Source: JACCTU01 sp963700495
GTDB lineage: Bacteria; Actinomycetota; Thermoleophilia; Gaiellales; Gaiellaceae
Direction: 5' to 3'
Length of the DNA: 64,000 nt
Assembly: GCA_963700495.1 (NCBI GenBank)
Contig: CAVOXT010000006.1
Location: forward strand, 434,001 to 498,000
The notes under the pieces were generated by a model. That model saw only the letters and a program-made list of their open reading frames with translations, did no database searches and was not told the DNA's origin. Below are positions 8,241 through 17,888 of the stretch, piece by piece. The stretch's first letter is position 1; each line of letters begins with the position of its first letter. Both the position numbers and the translations under genes were made by a program.

Positions 8241-9188
8241 ATGTTCGCAGAGCAGAACCGGCTCGAGATCCGACTACTCGGCACCTTTCAGGTCACCGTC
8301 GACGGACGTCCGGCCGGAACAGGTGGGTCGAAGCGCGACGCGCTCCTTGCGCTGCTCGCACTGCGACGCGGGCGCCCCGCCTCGGTCGACGCTCTCATCG
8401 ACGACTTGTGGGGCTCCGACATGCCCGCTTCGCCCCGAAACGCTGTTCAGCATCACGTCGCGCGCCTGCGTGCGACGCTCGGCCAGGACGCCATCGTCGG
8501 GACGCCCAACGGCTATGCCCTCGCGGATGCGAGCACCGACGCGCTCGTCTTCGAGGACTTGCTCGTCGAGGCGCGCGCGGCGCTGCGCGACGGCGATGCG
8601 CGTACGGCGGCCGACGTCGCGGCCCGCGCGCTCTCGCTCTGGGGCGGATCGGCGCTGGAGGGTCTGGCTGACACGGACTTCGTCCGCGCCGAGGCGGATC
8701 GGCTCGAGGAGCTCCGCATCGATGCGCTCGAGGAGCGCTTCGACGCGGCGCTCGAGCTCGGGGAGCATCGCGAGATCGTCTCCGAGCTCCAGCAGGCGGT
8801 CCATGAGCGCCCGTTTCGGGAGCGACTCTGGCGGCAGCTGATGCTCGCGCTCTACCGGAGCGGGCGCGCGGCCGACGCGCTGGAGGCGTACCAGTCGGCG
8901 CGGCGCATGCACGTAGAGCAGCTCGGACTGGAGCCGGGGCCGGAGCTCCGTCGGACACAGGAGGCGATTCTCGCCCACGATCCCTCCATCGCCGGGGTTT
9001 CCGCCACGGCGGCCGGGGCGCCCTCGCTGACGCTCGAGAACCGCCGCGACGAGCTCAGACGCGTGCTGGACCAGCTGCGCGAGAACCTCCGTCACGCGGA
9101 GGAGCTCTACGAGTGGGCGTGCGGCGCCGCCGAGGGAATCGTGGAGCCCGTCCCGCCGGCTCCCGCGTTCGCGAGCCTTGCCGCCTAA
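8241..9188 (+). CDS. BTAD-domain transcriptional regulator (AfsR/SARP-like)
   Basis: About 315 residues. Residues 5-95 form an OmpR-type winged helix (RLLGTFQVTVDGRPAG, then LLALLALRRGRPASVDALID and PRNAVQHHVARLR). Residues 100-245 are the bacterial transcriptional activation domain, with tetratricopeptide-like helices ending in LGLEPGPELRRTQEAIL. A C-terminal coiled segment of about 60 residues follows. There is no NB-ARC or signalling domain, so it is a short SARP-like protein. Such proteins activate antibiotic or secondary-metabolism genes, but the target is not apparent. ATG 8223 is an alternative start. A receiver-only gene follows 79 bases downstream on the same strand. Confidence 0.85.
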   Translation: MFAEQNRLEIRLLGTFQVTVDGRPAGTGGSKRDALLALLALRRGRPASVDALIDDLWGSDMPASPRNAVQHHVARLRATLGQDAIVGTPNGYALADASTDALVFEDLLVEARAALRDGDARTAADVAARALSLWGGSALEGLADTDFVRAEADRLEELRIDALEERFDAALELGEHREIVSELQQAVHERPFRERLWRQLMLALYRSGRAADALEAYQSARRMHVEQLGLEPGPELRRTQEAILAHDPSIAGVSATAAGAPSLTLENRRDELRRVLDQLRENLRHAEELYEWACGAAEGIVEPVPPAPAFASLAA

Positions 9189-9267
9189 ACGCGTTATCGG
9201 CTACGCGCCGCTATTCCTGCTAGCTGCAATGCGCAGATGCGGCCACGTGTGCCACCCTGGGTGATAG

Positions 9268-9633
9268 ATGCCACTCCGCTGCCTGATCGTCGACGACAAC
9301 GCCCACTTCCTCGAGGAGGCTGCCGCCCTTCTCCGGCGTGAGGGGCTCGTGGTCGCCGGCTTCGCCTCGAACCTGCACGAGGCGCTCGAGCGGGCGCGGG
9401 AGCTGCAGCCCGACGTCGCGCTGGTGGACATCTTGCTCGGGTCGGAGAGCGGCTTCGAGGTCGCGCGCCGACTCGCCGAGATGGGCGGGGGGACGCTGAA
9501 CGTGATCCTGATCTCGACACATGCCGAGGGCGACTTCGCCGACTTGATTGAAGAGGCACCCGTCGCGGGATTCGTGCCGAAGTCCGAGCTATCCGCGAGC
9601 GCGATCGGCCGGCTCGTGGAGAGCGCCTCCTAG
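9268..9633 (+). CDS. Stand-alone response-regulator receiver protein
   Basis: A 121-residue CheY-like receiver with no output domain. The acidic pocket is Asp9-Asp10, the phosphoacceptor is Asp54 in DVALVDILLG, and the conserved Thr/Ser and Lys are in ILISTHAEG and FVPKSEL. It probably relays phosphate or acts through protein contacts. It shares its strand with the BTAD regulator and ends in a 4-base convergent overlap (CTAG) with the NarL-type regulator on the other strand. Confidence 0.9.
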   Translation: MPLRCLIVDDNAHFLEEAAALLRREGLVVAGFASNLHEALERARELQPDVALVDILLGSESGFEVARRLAEMGGGTLNVILISTHAEGDFADLIEEAPVAGFVPKSELSASAIGRLVESAS

Positions 9634-10316
9634 CGGGACTCGAGGAACGCGATCACCGCGAGGACCCGCCGATGATCTTCCGCGGTCTCGGGTAGCCGCA
9701 GCTTGCCCAGGATGCTGTGCACGTGCTTCTCGACCGTGCCCTCGGTGACCCAGAGACGATGGGCGATACCGGCGTTGGACCGGCCTTCAGCCATCAGCTC
9801 GAGCACCTCGCGTTCGCGCGGGCTGAGATCGGCGAGTGGATCGCGGACGCGGCGCGCGGCGATGAGCTCCTGCACGAGCGCGGGGTCGACGGCGGAGCCG
9901 CCCTTCAGGATGCGGTCGAGCGTGTCGAGGAACTCGTCCACGTCCGTGACGCGGGTCTTCAGGAGGTAGCCGCTGCGCTCGCCGCTCGCGAGTAGGTCCA
10001 TCGCGTGCTCGACGTCGACGTGCGCCGACAGCACCAGGATCGCCGTCTCTGGGGTCTCATCGCGGATCGCGCGGGCGGCGTCGAGGCCCTCGGTCGTATG
10101 CGTCGGCGGCATCCTGATGTCGACGATGGCCAGGTCTGGCTTGCGCTCGCGGACGAGCTCGAGCAGCTCACTCCCGCCGCCCGCCTGGCCGACGACATCG
10201 AACCCGGACCGTTCGAGCAGACTCGCGAGACCTTCGCGCAACAGGACGTCGTCGTCGGCGATGACGACGCGACCGCGTGCCGCGTCTCCGTCTGCTTGCG
10301 CTTCCACCGCGGCCAT
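9630..10316 (-). CDS. NarL/LuxR-type response regulator
   Basis: A 228-residue DNA-binding response regulator. The receiver domain (residues 16-135) has phosphoacceptor Asp66 in AIVDIRMP and the conserved Lys in YLLKTRV. The C-terminal LuxR helix-turn-helix is LSPREREVLELMAEGRSNAG and TEGTVEKHVHSILGKL. The ATG at 10316 overlaps the stop of the LacI-like gene (TAATG), so translation is coupled. It is the third gene of a kinase, LacI-like, regulator operon and is the likely phosphorylation target of that kinase. Confidence 0.92.
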   Translation of the reverse strand: MAAVEAQADGDAARGRVVIADDDVLLREGLASLLERSGFDVVGQAGGGSELLELVRERKPDLAIVDIRMPPTHTTEGLDAARAIRDETPETAILVLSAHVDVEHAMDLLASGERSGYLLKTRVTDVDEFLDTLDRILKGGSAVDPALVQELIAARRVRDPLADLSPREREVLELMAEGRSNAGIAHRLWVTEGTVEKHVHSILGKLRLPETAEDHRRVLAVIAFLESR

Positions 10317-11170
10317 TATCCGCCGAGGCGAAGCCTCGCCGTCGTCTCGCGCACGATTAGCCGCGCGAACGGCTCCAGGTGCAGCGTGTCGACGGCCTCC
10401 TTCCGCATCAGCCGCACGAGGAGGTCGACGGCCGTCACGCCCATCTCGTTCAGCGGCTGGCGCACGGTCGTGAGCGCAGGATGGACGACTGTCGCGTAGG
10501 CGCTGTCGTCGAAACCGACAATGGAAAGCTCGTCCGGAATCGCGATGCCGCGCGCTCGCGCCGCTCGCATCGCTCCTACCGCGATCATGTCGCTGAACGC
10601 GAAGATCGCGGTCGGCGGCGGGTCGAGGTCGAGCAGCACGGCAGCCGCCTGCGTTCCCGGCTCGAAGTCGAAGTCCGCCTCCAGCTCGAGAGCCGCGTCG
10701 AACGGGACCCCGGCGGCCGCCAGCGCGCCGCGGTAGGCTCGCCGTCGCTCCTCGCTCGCCACCCACCCAGGCGGACCGGTGATCGCCGCGATGCGGCGGT
10801 GACCCAGCTCGAGCAGGTGCTGCATCGCCTGCTCGGCACCTAACGCGTGCGCCGCAGAAACCGACGGGATCCGGGCATCGAGCGGCGCGAGCGGATCGAC
10901 GACCACCAACGGGTAGCCGTCGGAGAAGGCGGCGACGAGCTCCTCGCTCGAGTGCTCCGGGAGGACGAGGATGGCACCATCCGTCGCTTCACGGAGCTCG
11001 TCGAGCAGCGCGACCTCGCGGGCGTGCTCGTGACGCGTCGGACACAGCATGAGTCGGAGGCGGTGCTCGTATGCCGCGTCCGCAACACCGTGGAGGATTC
11101 GCGCGAAGTACTCGTCGTAGACCACGGGAACGAGGACGCCGACGCGACCGGCGGCGTGCGCGCCCATCAC
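10316..11170 (-). CDS. LacI-type ligand-binding protein lacking the DNA-binding domain
   Basis: About 284 residues matching only the periplasmic-binding-protein-like effector domain of LacI/GalR regulators: VGVLVPVVYDEYFARILHGV, GHRRIAAITGPPGW, FAFSDMIAVGAMRAARARGI, LSIVGFDDSAYATVVHPALT and TTVRQPLNEMG. The usual N-terminal helix-turn-helix of about 55 residues is absent, and the other frames upstream do not encode one. There is no signal peptide, so it is cytoplasmic. Its start overlaps the stop of the three-GAF kinase (ATGA) and its stop overlaps the NarL regulator. It is probably a small-molecule sensor working with the kinase (inference). Confidence 0.8.
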   Translation of the reverse strand: MMGAHAAGRVGVLVPVVYDEYFARILHGVADAAYEHRLRLMLCPTRHEHAREVALLDELREATDGAILVLPEHSSEELVAAFSDGYPLVVVDPLAPLDARIPSVSAAHALGAEQAMQHLLELGHRRIAAITGPPGWVASEERRRAYRGALAAAGVPFDAALELEADFDFEPGTQAAAVLLDLDPPPTAIFAFSDMIAVGAMRAARARGIAIPDELSIVGFDDSAYATVVHPALTTVRQPLNEMGVTAVDLLVRLMRKEAVDTLHLEPFARLIVRETTARLRLGG

Positions 11171-13254
11171 TGCGCCGCGACGGGGAGGTCGACGGAGATA
11201 GTCGTCCCGCCACCGCGCGGGCTGACGACGCTGAAGAGCCCGGCCAGCGCGTCCACCCGGTCGGTCAGGCCCGTCAGCCCGGAGCCCGCGCCGGTCTCAG
11301 CTCCGCCCACGCCGTCGTCTGCCACGATCGCCCGAACCGAGCGCGAATCGCCGACGACCGTCACGGAGACCGAGGTCGCCTGGGAGTGTTTGATCGCGTT
11401 CGCGAGCGCCTCGGAGACAACGTAGTACAGGGCGGTCTCGACGGATGCCGGCGGCCGCTCAGGGACGTCGACGCTCACGTCGACGGGGATCGGCGACCGG
11501 CGCGCGAGCGCGCGCAGCGACGGACGGAGCCCGCCGACCGCCAGCTGCGCCGGGTGAACGCCGCGGGAGAGCTCCTGCACCTCTTCGATCACCGACTTGA
11601 GCTCGCGCTCCACCTGCTCGAGCCCTTCCTGCGTGGCGCGCTCCGCCACCGGCACGTCGGCGCGGAGCCGCTGCAGATGGAGCGTCAGAGCGACCAGCCG
11701 CTGCTGCGTGCCGTCGTGCAGGTCACGCTCGATTTGCCGCCTCGCTTCGTCTCCCGCCTCGACGATTCGGGCGCGGGACGCGATGAGCTCCGCCTGCGCC
11801 TGCGCGCGCGAGATCGCGGTGCCGACCAAGTTGGTGAACGACGCCAACCGGGACTCGATCTCCTCACCCGACACCGAGGACGAGAGCATTCGGCTCGTGT
11901 ACCAGCCCCTGAAGAGCGGCAATGCCTCGCGCCGCTGCCGTAGCCCGACCATGACCATCCCCCAGACGTCGCCGTCCACGACGATGGGCGCGCCGATCGC
12001 CGACGCGAGACCGGCCGCGCGCACGGCCTCCGCGACGATCCCGCGCTCCTCCGAGAAGTCCTGGATTCGGAGAGGCGCCCTGGTCTCCCGCACGGCGGCC
12101 GCGAGGCTCGATTCCTCCACCGGCCAACTGCTGCCGACCTCGAACACCGGGTCGTCGTGTGCGGCCACGACCTGGAACGAGTCGCCCGGCTCGTAGCGGA
12201 CGACGGCAACGGGCGCGCCGCCCAGCATGCGAGCCACCTCGTCGGCGACCGCAGCGAGCAGCTCTTCCGGGGTCGCCCCTTCCGCCGCGAGCGTCGCGAC
12301 ACGCCGAAGCGACGCCTCCGAATCGGCCAGTCGCCGCAGCTGGTGTCGTGAGTGCGCATTGGCGACGGCGACTGCAGCCAGTTCGGCGAAGTCGCGCAGA
12401 CGCGTCTCCGCAGCAGCTGCAAGCGGCTCGGCGCGCTTGCCCCCGACCCACATCAGTCCCCACACCGCCCCGTCGACGACGATCGGCGCAGCGACCAGCG
12501 ACCCGATCGCCGAGTCCCGCACGGCGGTTCCCGCTCGCCCGCCGAGGACGGAGACGTCGTCGACGCGCACCGGCCGCCCCGAGGCAATGACCGACGCGTG
12601 CAGTCCGGGCTCGTCGAGCGGCCAGCGGCTGCCAATCGGGAACATCGGCGCGTCGAGCGAGGCGATGACGGTGGTCGACCGGTCCGCGTCGATCCGCTCG
12701 ACCGTGATCGCGTCGACGTCGATCGCCTGGGCGATGGCGCGCGCGACGGCGGCGAACAGATCGCTCGGCGACGAGCCCTCGGCGACGAGCGTGGCGACGT
12801 GCCTCAAGGCACCCTGCTCTCCGGCCAGCCGTCGCAGCGCCCCCCGCGCCGACGCGTCCGCAACGGCCACCGAGACGAGCTCGGCGAAGCTCTCGACACA
12901 GGCCTCTGCGTCCGCCCGCGAATGTTCCTGCGGTCGGGCGCAGAGGACACCCCACGTCGCGCCGTCGACCACGACGGGTGATGTCAGCGACGATCCGAGC
13001 AGACTGAAGCCCTCGCGCGGCCAGCGGCTGCCTTTCGGAAACGCCGAGTCGCCCACGGACGCGAGCACGGTCGTCCGTTCATCCGAGTCGTCACGCAATA
13101 GCCATGCGCTCGAATCGAGGACGCGCGCGACCTCCGACACGACCGTGTCGAAGATGGCTTCGAGGTCTGCGTGTCGCGCGATCAGCCGCGTCACACGTCG
13201 AAGCGCACCATGCTGCTCCTGCAGCCCGACAACGACGTTCGTGGGTGGTGCCAC
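11167..13254 (-). CDS. Three-GAF-domain sensor histidine kinase (HisKA_3 type)
   Basis: About 695 residues with no membrane segment. Three consecutive GAF domains (roughly residues 15-155, 165-320 and 330-490) each carry the signature of a WP motif followed by VVDGxxWG. Next is a HisKA_3 dimerisation helix with the phosphorylated His in RDLHDGTQQRLVAL and a HATPase_c domain with ALANAIKHSQ and DDGVGG. It probably senses small ligands or redox state in the cytoplasm and phosphorylates the NarL regulator two genes downstream. The GTG at 13254 follows GGAGGGAGG; an in-frame ATG at 13326 is less likely. Its stop overlaps the next gene by 4 bases. Confidence 0.9.
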   Translation of the reverse strand: MAPPTNVVVGLQEQHGALRRVTRLIARHADLEAIFDTVVSEVARVLDSSAWLLRDDSDERTTVLASVGDSAFPKGSRWPREGFSLLGSSLTSPVVVDGATWGVLCARPQEHSRADAEACVESFAELVSVAVADASARGALRRLAGEQGALRHVATLVAEGSSPSDLFAAVARAIAQAIDVDAITVERIDADRSTTVIASLDAPMFPIGSRWPLDEPGLHASVIASGRPVRVDDVSVLGGRAGTAVRDSAIGSLVAAPIVVDGAVWGLMWVGGKRAEPLAAAAETRLRDFAELAAVAVANAHSRHQLRRLADSEASLRRVATLAAEGATPEELLAAVADEVARMLGGAPVAVVRYEPGDSFQVVAAHDDPVFEVGSSWPVEESSLAAAVRETRAPLRIQDFSEERGIVAEAVRAAGLASAIGAPIVVDGDVWGMVMVGLRQRREALPLFRGWYTSRMLSSSVSGEEIESRLASFTNLVGTAISRAQAQAELIASRARIVEAGDEARRQIERDLHDGTQQRLVALTLHLQRLRADVPVAERATQEGLEQVERELKSVIEEVQELSRGVHPAQLAVGGLRPSLRALARRSPIPVDVSVDVPERPPASVETALYYVVSEALANAIKHSQATSVSVTVVGDSRSVRAIVADDGVGGAETGAGSGLTGLTDRVDALAGLFSVVSPRGGGTTISVDLPVAAQ

Positions 13255-13482
13255 CCGCCCTCCCTCCTCGACACGACCCGCGGCCGATTCTAACGCGCTG
13301 CGTTGCGTCAGCTCGCGACGTGGCACGCGTCCACGCGACGCTTTGGGCGCTGAATGGTGTGCTCGATGGTGCTCGTGTTGGGGATCGTCGTCGTCATCGC
13401 TGTCGTCGCGCTGGTGATGGTGCAGGCGGTCAGCGACGCGGTGCGCGGGCTTGGCGCGCCGGGACCGCTCCGCGCCGGCGCT

Positions 13483-14610
13483 TCACGACTGAACATGCTC
13501 ATTGACTTCCGGGTCTCGGGTTTCGGCTGTAAGCATCGGCGCGGCCGCCGCCAAGCGGCTGCCACCACCCGTCTGCTGCGTCCTCCGCACCTCGCGCCGG
13601 CGGAAGAGCGCATACGCCACACCAGCTGCCGGGAGCGGCAGCCAGAACGAGACGATGCGATAGAGCAGCGTCGCCGCCAGCGCATCGGAGGCCGCCACGC
13701 CCGCCAGCTTCAGGGTCCCGACCAGCCCCGCCTCGACGAAGCCGAGCCCGCCCGGAGTGAGCGGAATCAGCGCGAGAGCGGCGGCAGCAGTGTACGCCAG
13801 GAGGACAAGCGACGGCTGCGGGGTTGCTCCGACAGCGCGCAACGCGCAGAGGAGAGCCAGGTAGTCAAACCCGATAGTGCCGACGGCCGTCAGCAGGGCC
13901 GTCTTCCACCGCGTGCCGAGCGTCCTCCGCACGAAGTCGCGGACTTCGAGCAGCCGCTGCGGCAGATCCGTCATCGGGCTCCGCCCCCGGCGCACCGTCT
14001 TGTTCAGCAGCCACTGCACGGCGCGGCCCGTCAGCTCGAGCGGCCGATCCGTCGACCTGACGAGCGCACCGACGACGAGCACCAACCCGAAGGCGACCGC
14101 ACCGAGATATGCCGCCGTCGCGAGGCTGTGGTCGACGCGCGCCGCGCCGAGAATCGCCGGCAGCGCCACGACTGGGAGCGCGAGCGTAGTCGCAAGGCGT
14201 ATCGCCGCCGTCGCACTGAAACCGGCGGCAGCGTTGGCCGTGTCCACACCGGCTGACCCGAGGAGTCGTGCGGAGACTGCGGTCGCGGTCGCACCCCCGC
14301 CGGGCAGGATGCGACCTGCCGCGTTACCCACCAGCTGTGCCGCGATCACGGCCAGGCGGTCGTCCGTGCCGAGCGCGACCCGGTCGAGCTCCCACAAGCA
14401 GAAACAGCTCAGGAGCCCGGACACGAGCGTCAGGACGGCGAACGGCCAGTCGAGGTGCCAGAGTGAGGGCAACGAGCCGAACACGGACAGCACGCTCGGC
14501 AACAGCACGTACAACGCGAGGCCGCCCGACACGAGCAGCACGGCAGGCCGGAAAAGCCGGCGCCAGCTCCGCCGCCGGCGCGACGGCGTGGTGTTTCGTA
14601 CGCCGGCCAT
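13483..14610 (-). CDS. Flippase-like membrane protein (LPG synthase TM-region family, UPF0104)
   Basis: About 375 residues with roughly eight transmembrane segments. Typical motifs of the lysylphosphatidylglycerol-synthase membrane domain are present: GNAAGRILPGGGATATA and LIPLTPGGLGFVEAGLVG. There is no C-terminal aminoacyl-transferase domain, so it resembles the flippase half only. ATG 14610 begins a basic stretch before the first helix; an upstream start at 14697 would overlap the preceding small gene. It lies downstream of a GH15 hydrolase and a small membrane protein on the same strand and may handle a lipid-linked substrate (inference). Confidence 0.8.
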   Translation of the reverse strand: MAGVRNTTPSRRRRSWRRLFRPAVLLVSGGLALYVLLPSVLSVFGSLPSLWHLDWPFAVLTLVSGLLSCFCLWELDRVALGTDDRLAVIAAQLVGNAAGRILPGGGATATAVSARLLGSAGVDTANAAAGFSATAAIRLATTLALPVVALPAILGAARVDHSLATAAYLGAVAFGLVLVVGALVRSTDRPLELTGRAVQWLLNKTVRRGRSPMTDLPQRLLEVRDFVRRTLGTRWKTALLTAVGTIGFDYLALLCALRAVGATPQPSLVLLAYTAAAALALIPLTPGGLGFVEAGLVGTLKLAGVAASDALAATLLYRIVSFWLPLPAAGVAYALFRRREVRRTQQTGGGSRLAAAAPMLTAETRDPEVNEHVQS

Positions 14611-14659
14611 TGCCAGCGGAGGTTCCCCGGCAGCGCTGCCAGGGCGCTGCCATCGGGCG

Positions 14660-14830
14660 TCAGACCGTGTGAACAAGCGCCCACGACAACGCCACAACGC
14701 TGGTCACGAGCAGGATCACCAGCACCTTGTCAGTTCCGTGATGACGGCCCGCGGGGAGGATTGTGAGACCAACCGGTACGAGGCCCAGCACAACCGTGGG
14801 CGTCACGCCTGCGACGACGAGCCGGCGCAT
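14660..14830 (-). CDS. Small two-helix membrane protein
   Basis: A 56-residue protein with two hydrophobic helices (about residues 4-26 and 36-54) separated by a short polar loop containing AGRHHGTDK. It sits between the GH15 hydrolase (80 bases upstream) and the flippase-like gene (50 bases downstream), all on one strand. Its regular codon use and operon position support it as a real gene. The function is unknown. Confidence 0.55.
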   Translation of the reverse strand: MRRLVVAGVTPTVVLGLVPVGLTILPAGRHHGTDKVLVILLVTSVVALSWALVHTV

Positions 14831-14910
14831 GCCTGCACCCTGCCGGATCGTCGGAATCGGCCATCGCGACGCGAAGGATGCTCGCCATCGCGGACGAGCA
14901 CCGCTCCGGC

Positions 14911-16872
14911 TCAGGCGCCCTCGCGCCCCGGCTCGGTGGCCAGTTCGGTGACGGTTTCCGCGACGATGATGCGCGCGGCGGCCTCGACGAGTGCAAGGTG
15001 CGAGAACGCCTGGGGGAAGTTGCCGAGGTGCCGGCTGGTCTCGGCGTCGAACTCCTCCGCGTAGAGGCCGAGCGGAGATGCGGCCCTCACGAGGCGCTCC
15101 ATCAAAGCTCTTCCCCGCTTTGTCTCGCCGATCAGCGCCAACGCCGACACAAGCCAGAAAGAGCAGATGAGAAAGGTGCCCTCTTTGCCGGACAGTCCAT
15201 CGTCCGTTTCTTCGGTGCGGTAGCGCAGTACGAATCCGTGCTCGCTCAGCTCGTCCGCGATTGCCAACACCGTCGCGCGGAGCCTCGGATCGTCGGGCGG
15301 CAGGAACCCGAAGATGGCGGCGAGGAGTGTCGAGGCGTCGAGCGCGTCGGTGTCGTAGTGCTGGCGGAGGACGCCGCGCTCGCTGACCCCATGCTCGAGG
15401 ATGTCCGACTTGATCTCCGCTGCGGTCTCTGCCCAAGTGGCCGCGAGCGCCGCTTCTCCCGCGATGTTCGCAAGCCGCGCTGCGCGGTCGAGGGCGACCC
15501 AGCACATGAGCTTTGACGACACATACTGCCGCGGCTTGCCGCGCGCCTCCCAGATGCCCTGATCCGGCTGACGCCACACTGCTGTGGCGCACTCGGCCTG
15601 CGCCTGCACGAGCGGCCACAGGCGCCGCGGAATACGCCGGCTGCGCCGGCTATGCAGCAGGACCGAGTCGAGTGCCGCGCCGTAGACGTCGTTCTGCCGC
15701 TGGTCGAACGCGCCGTTGCCGACCCGGACAGGCTGTGCGCCGCCGTAGCCGGCGAGATCTTCGCGGACCATCTCGGTCAGATCGCGGCGACCGTCGATCC
15801 CATACATGATCTGCAGCCCGCCGTCGTCGTCGCGGTCGAGGTCGGCCATGAATTGCATGAATTCGTCGGCCTCCCAGTCGAGCAGCAGATAGTGCAACGC
15901 CCGCAGCAGGAACGTCGAGTCCCGGATCCAGGTGTAGCGGTAGTCCCAATTCCGCTCCCCGCCGGGTGTCTCGGGGAGCGAGGTCGTCAGCGCCGCGACC
16001 GTCGCCCCTGTCGGCATGTAGGTGAGGCCCTTGATCGTCAGAGCCGACCGCTCGATCAGCGGCCCGAGCTCGTGGTCGGGGATCGCCGCTTGCGCAAGCC
16101 AGTTGCGCCAGAACTTCGTCGTCGCCTCGAGCTGCCCGAATGCCTCCTCGACCGTCGTCGGTAGATGCGCTTGCTCGCTCCAGCCGAGCGCGCAGTAGGC
16201 CGTCTCGCCCGCGCGCAGGACGTGCCGGGCGCGAGCGCGGCCGCCCTCGATCCCGAGCAGCATGTCGGTTTGGAGCTCGATTGCCTGTCCGGCCCCGCTC
16301 GCCCTGGCGTGGTGGCGATCTGCGCTCAGCGTCCACTCGGCCGGAACGCGGCCGTAATCGAATGCGGGCTCGCACACGAGGTCGATCTCCACCATGCCGT
16401 CGATGCACGTGACCGTGCGCACGAGCGCATGGTCGGCATCCTCATCGGCGGGCGGACGCGTGTGAGGTGTGACCGTATCTTCCCCACGGCGTGGTCCCAT
16501 CGTGAGTGCGTCACGCACGACCACCCAGCCGGTCGCTGTCTTCCACGAGGTGACGAGCAAGTTCGTCCCCGGCTCGTAGATCCGGGAACGGGGAACGTTG
16601 ATCCCAAAAGGTCCAAAGCGGAAGCCGCCCGCCCCGCGGTCGAGCAACGCACCGAATACGCTCGGCGAGTCGAAGCGCGGCACGCAGAGCCAGTCGACCG
16701 TGCCGTCCGGAGCCACGAGCGCGCCGGTGTGGCAGTTGGAGAGGAAGCCGTAGTCGGCGATGGGCGTGAACGGCGACGGTGCCTCTGCGCTCTTCCGGAA
16801 CGCCAGGTTCTGCCGCATGACAGCGTCGGCGCGAGCGCCGTCAGACGATCTTGTCGAACTCGTCGAGCTCAC
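14911..16872 (-). CDS. Glycoside hydrolase family 15 protein (trehalase or glucoamylase type)
   Basis: About 653 residues with the domain order of prokaryotic GH15 enzymes: an N-terminal beta-sandwich from IADYGFLSNCHTGALVAPDG, then an alpha/alpha barrel. Barrel motifs include GGERNWDYRYTWIRDS, the probable general acid in GIWEARG and the probable general base in GLYAEEFD. There is no signal peptide, so the substrate is intracellular, for example trehalose or maltodextrin. GTG 16872 was chosen because AAGGAG lies 9 bases upstream, whereas the two ATG codons at 16881 and 16878 touch that signal. It is the first gene of a three-gene operon. Confidence 0.9.
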   Translation of the reverse strand: MSSTSSTRSSDGARADAVMRQNLAFRKSAEAPSPFTPIADYGFLSNCHTGALVAPDGTVDWLCVPRFDSPSVFGALLDRGAGGFRFGPFGINVPRSRIYEPGTNLLVTSWKTATGWVVVRDALTMGPRRGEDTVTPHTRPPADEDADHALVRTVTCIDGMVEIDLVCEPAFDYGRVPAEWTLSADRHHARASGAGQAIELQTDMLLGIEGGRARARHVLRAGETAYCALGWSEQAHLPTTVEEAFGQLEATTKFWRNWLAQAAIPDHELGPLIERSALTIKGLTYMPTGATVAALTTSLPETPGGERNWDYRYTWIRDSTFLLRALHYLLLDWEADEFMQFMADLDRDDDGGLQIMYGIDGRRDLTEMVREDLAGYGGAQPVRVGNGAFDQRQNDVYGAALDSVLLHSRRSRRIPRRLWPLVQAQAECATAVWRQPDQGIWEARGKPRQYVSSKLMCWVALDRAARLANIAGEAALAATWAETAAEIKSDILEHGVSERGVLRQHYDTDALDASTLLAAIFGFLPPDDPRLRATVLAIADELSEHGFVLRYRTEETDDGLSGKEGTFLICSFWLVSALALIGETKRGRALMERLVRAASPLGLYAEEFDAETSRHLGNFPQAFSHLALVEAAARIIVAETVTELATEPGREGA

Positions 16873-16959
16873 TCTCATCATCTCCTTGTCGGGAGACGTC
16901 GAGCCGGCTAGCTTATCGCCGGCTCGACGCCCGTGTGCCGCGCAATCCGCGGCGTTGTG

Positions 16960-17577
16960 TCAATGCGACGGCTGCGGCGTCGTCTTGGACCCGAACTCCT
17001 GCTTCGCCTTCCGCTCGAGGGTCTTCTTGCCGCCGATCGCGACCACGAGCTCAGTCACTCCGACGACGAGGGCAAACGCTGCGATCAGCCCGAGCACGGC
17101 AAGTGCACCTGCGCCCGGCTTCGCGAAGATCACGATGCCGAAGACGATCGACACGAGCCCGCTCAGGATCGTCAGCGCCGTGTCGCGGCCGTCGAGCGGG
17201 AGCCGCATCGACGCGACGATGGCGAGGGTTCCCAATAGCACCGCGTAGACGCCGATGACGTACAGCAGGGCGAGCGCGGAAATGCTCGGCCACGCGAGGA
17301 CGGTGATGCCCACGACAGTCCCGAGCAGCCCCGACAGAACGAGCGAAACGCGCTCTTCCTTCGTCCGCGAGCTGAACGCCGCTGCGAACGCGGTGATGCC
17401 GGTCGCGAGCGTGTAGATGCCGAACACGATCGTGAGCGCGTAGACGCTGATCTCGGGCCACGCGAGGATCAGGACGCCGAAAGTGACCGACGCCAGACCC
17501 CGCAGGCCGACCGCCCAGCGCCACTTCGTGAGCTGCGTCCCTGCGAGTTTCGTGAACCGGTCGGATGCCGATTCCAT
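16960..17577 (-). CDS. HdeD-family (DUF308) membrane protein
   Basis: A 205-residue protein with six predicted transmembrane helices in three repeats of the pattern GVLILAWPEIS, ITVLAWPSIS and IVIFAKPGAGA, typical of HdeD-like acid-resistance proteins. The C-terminus is short and basic (GGKKTLERKAKQEFGSK). An excellent AGGAGG precedes the ATG by about 7 bases. It acts in the cytoplasmic membrane; the mechanism in the family is not settled. It stands 88 bases upstream of the GH15 gene on the same strand. Confidence 0.88.
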   Translation of the reverse strand: MESASDRFTKLAGTQLTKWRWAVGLRGLASVTFGVLILAWPEISVYALTIVFGIYTLATGITAFAAAFSSRTKEERVSLVLSGLLGTVVGITVLAWPSISALALLYVIGVYAVLLGTLAIVASMRLPLDGRDTALTILSGLVSIVFGIVIFAKPGAGALAVLGLIAAFALVVGVTELVVAIGGKKTLERKAKQEFGSKTTPQPSH

Positions 17578-17888
17578 TTTGCTACCTCCTGGATTGAGGA
17601 TTTCTCTTGCATCACGAACGGTGCGCGACACGGCTGCCACGTCGCTGCCACGGGACCCCCTGTCATTTTCCGGTCGACACCACTGCGCTTCGAGCAGGCT
17701 CTCTGGAGAACCCTGGGTTTCTTGGAGGCTCCGACGCCAGGCTCTGTCCTGGGGGAAGGAGATGCTCCAGCGATGGCCAGACCGAGGAAGTACCTCGATC
17801 GGTTGGGCGAGCGCGCCGTTCGCCTCGACTTCGAGTCGGACCGCCCGATCGCGCACGTCGCCACGAGACGCGGATGTTCCAAGAGGGC

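Noticed and set aside
13354..13482. Possible small membrane peptide (hydrophobic start with many valines)
   Set aside because: The hydrophobic part is short, there is no Shine-Dalgarno, and the frame runs on as antisense of the flippase-like gene.
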